Positions 4,950 to 6,201 of a stretch of DNA of 6,201 nt are shown here, piece after piece. The DNA comes from Nitrososphaerota archaeon (GTDB taxonomy: Archaea > Thermoproteota > Nitrososphaeria > Nitrososphaerales > Nitrosopumilaceae): NCBI GenBank assembly GCA_016200035.1, contig JACQFM010000101.1, positions 1 to 6,201 on the forward strand, given 5' to 3'. Positions within the stretch are counted from its first letter, which is position 1, and every line of letters begins with the position of its first letter. Below the pieces are notes generated by a model. The model saw nothing but the letters and a program-made list of their open reading frames with translations, was not told where the DNA came from and searched no databases. Both the position numbers and the translations under genes were made by a program.

Positions 4950-5056
4950 ACTTGGAATATTCTTCTAATCCTTTAACCTAGTTCGTCAATTTTTCTACAA
5001 AATTTTGGCAAGAAAGATTTCATAGTTTAATCCAAAACTGTTGCATTTCTTACAAA

Positions 5057-6055
5057 CTATACTTTTTCCACAATGTATCTCTTGTTGAACTGATCCATCA
5101 AAATTTTTACTTTGAATCCATTAGTTCCATTCACTACTGCTTCCATGGGTCCTTGTGTGAATGGCCTAAGGGCATCTCTAGATCGAGCCAGCACCTCATC
5201 TGCATATTTCTTTGCGTCATATATCACAACATACTCCCTTGTTTTGTCTTTCAACTGTTCTTGTAATCTTTTATTCTCTTCACGTAATCTTTCATTCTCT
5301 CGATCTTTTTCTGAGATAATCTTTTCGAAATTCTCTTTTTCGGCTCTGTCAAGCTTTGTTTTCTTTCCAAGCTCTTCGTCTGATTTTCTAACTGCCATAT
5401 TTAGCATCTTGAAGCGTGCCGGACAATATTTTCTCACGGTAGTGTCTGACCATCTCGTAAGGTGACGTTTTATTATTATGTCACAGCACTCATGGGACTT
5501 TATCCCCTCGGTTGTCATTAGTGCTTCTGCAATCTGTTTGATGATTACTCTCTTTTCTTTTGTGGTTGTGACCTTCTGGTAATCAAATGTCATTCTTGAG
5601 TCAAAATACTCGAAAATATCTTTGATGTAATAGTATTCCCTTTTCCACGTCGGGTCTTGCAAGTATCGATGTCTGCCATTTATTATTCTAAGGTGAATTC
5701 TTGCATTAGATGACGTCGAGTCCTTATCGGGATCATCTTCGTTGATTGCAACTTCAATTGCTCTATGCTGTCCACTCGTCTCTGCTGACTTGGCAAAGGC
5801 CTTCCTCTCCATAATATCAGCATCATATGTCTTTGGTCCCTCGTCTGGCTGAACATAAAGTTGCATCTTGTCATACTTTGCGATAAGCTCTGGATCTGTT
5901 ATCTTTTTGAATTGACTTTTAATTTGTCCCAACAAGTAATTAGTAGGATCGAGGTATAAAGGAATTTTGACCAGTTTTCCAAGATAAAAAGTTTTGTCTA
6001 ATAAATTGATTGAAGGATCCTCTAACCAAGTCGGTGATGCATGTGTTACCGTCAA
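5057..6055 (-). CDS. ParB-like protein with HTH and long coiled coil (332 aa)
   Basis: Residues about 22-150 resemble the N-terminal ParB/sulfiredoxin-like domain. KTFYLGKLVKIPLYLDPTN opens it, SGQHRAIEVAI (95-105) corresponds to the box where ParB has SI-x-x-x-G-x-x-x-PI-x-V, and IINGRHRYLQ (124-133) to the G-x-R/H-R box that in ParB binds CTP or, in nuclease relatives, acts catalytically. A predicted helix-turn-helix follows (KQIAEALMTTEGIK to TVRKYCPARF, about 173-215). Then comes a charged coiled coil (about 228-275) and a C-terminal domain of about 55 residues with no recognised match. The only plausible start is TTG at 6055; the frame upstream is poly-Lys codons and a stop. It begins 27 bases after the preceding gene on the same strand. 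Possible roles are a partition protein or transcription regulator of a mobile or chromosomal element. ParA is not present in the window. Confidence 0.65.
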   Translation of the reverse strand: MTVTHASPTWLEDPSINLLDKTFYLGKLVKIPLYLDPTNYLLGQIKSQFKKITDPELIAKYDKMQLYVQPDEGPKTYDADIMERKAFAKSAETSGQHRAIEVAINEDDPDKDSTSSNARIHLRIINGRHRYLQDPTWKREYYYIKDIFEYFDSRMTFDYQKVTTTKEKRVIIKQIAEALMTTEGIKSHECCDIIIKRHLTRWSDTTVRKYCPARFKMLNMAVRKSDEELGKKTKLDRAEKENFEKIISEKDRENERLREENKRLQEQLKDKTREYVVIYDAKKYADEVLARSRDALRPFTQGPMEAVVNGTNGFKVKILMDQFNKRYIVEKV

Positions 6056-6082
6056 CTTTTTTTTTATTTTATGATGAATTTT

Positions 6083-6201
6083 TTATTCATCAGGTACAAA
6101 ATGAAACTCACCGTTATGTTTTTCTATCTTCCACCTTCTGTCATCTGAAATATTATTAAATATTTTTCCAAAGAGAGCCACCTGCTGCTTTAGATTGATT
6201 A
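6083..6201 (-). CDS. 3' end of an unidentified gene (partial)
   Basis: The minus-strand frame is open from the window edge to TAA 6083-6085 and encodes 38 residues: INLKQQVALFGKIFNN, then a charged, aromatic end DDRRWKIEKHNGEFHFVPDE. The start lies outside. It is too short for family assignment. The 27-base gap to the ParB-like TTG and the lack of a clear promoter there suggest one transcript. A 7-bp inverted repeat (GATGAAT 6073-6079 with ATTCATC 6085-6091) overlaps its stop codon, but read on the coding strand it is followed by A-runs, not T-runs, so it is not a convincing terminator. Confidence 0.45.
   Translation of the reverse strand, partial: INLKQQVALFGKIFNNISDDRRWKIEKHNGEFHFVPDE

Noticed and set aside
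4940..5056. Tiny ORFs between the ParB-like and DUF5655-like genes (for example MKSFLPKFCRKIDELG)
   Set aside because: They have 8-16 codons with no motif and no clear ribosome-binding site; expected by chance in AT-rich spacer.
5112..5465. 117-codon plus-strand ORF inside the ParB-like gene
   Set aside because: The Ser/Phe-rich translation arises from the antisense of the Glu/Lys coiled-coil codons. No independent start signals.
6073..6091. 7-bp inverted repeat with T-loop as a terminator of the upstream partial gene
   Set aside because: It overlaps the stop codon and on the coding strand is followed by A-runs. The close spacing to the ParB-like start favours read-through.

Overview
The window is AT-rich DNA that reads like a mesophilic archaeon, most probably an ammonia-oxidising thaumarchaeote (Nitrososphaerota, Nitrosopumilus-like). 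This rests on low G+C, TATA-type promoters about 25 bases before start codons with little or no leader, a stand-alone Lrp/AsnC ligand-binding domain, a membrane-anchored cupredoxin-like protein, a pentapeptide-repeat protein, very small zinc-binding proteins and T-rich terminators. The assignment is an inference from gene style, not a database match.

Left part (1-1900): a 50-residue C2H2 zinc-finger protein (minus) and a 44-residue zinc-ribbon protein (plus) diverge around a shared TATA-rich spacer. Next comes a minus-strand pair, a conserved hypothetical protein followed by a nitroreductase-family flavoprotein. A plus-strand Lrp/AsnC-type RAM-domain protein follows. It ends at a strong hairpin and back-to-back T-tracts that separate it from the convergent genes beyond.

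Middle part (1900-3350): a membrane-anchored pentapeptide-repeat protein and a membrane-anchored cupredoxin-like protein share an ATGA overlap on the minus strand. The cupredoxin stops before its copper-binding Cys/His/Met loop. A one-base shift would continue it as a family-like TPGV strand, so it looks broken or specialised. A divergent 50-residue protein with eight cysteines has a good leaderless promoter.

Right part (3350-4590): a gene-poor stretch that looks like a recombination scar. It holds a short charged ORF whose frame stays open upstream of its ATG, a 34-codon ORF, the apparent C-terminal tail of a transposase, an exact 17-bp tandem duplication, an imperfect GGTACA-rich repeat, and an orphan second half of a CBS domain.

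Right end (4590-6201): a minus-strand series made of the tail of an unknown gene, a 332-residue ParB-like protein with a TTG start and a long coiled coil, and a DUF5655-like protein. Next to the scar, the ParB-like gene suggests an accessory or formerly mobile segment. No rRNA, tRNA or CRISPR array was recognised. No complete new system is visible. The strongest unusual items are the ParB-like protein, the coupled pentapeptide/cupredoxin pair and the set of very small Cys-rich proteins.
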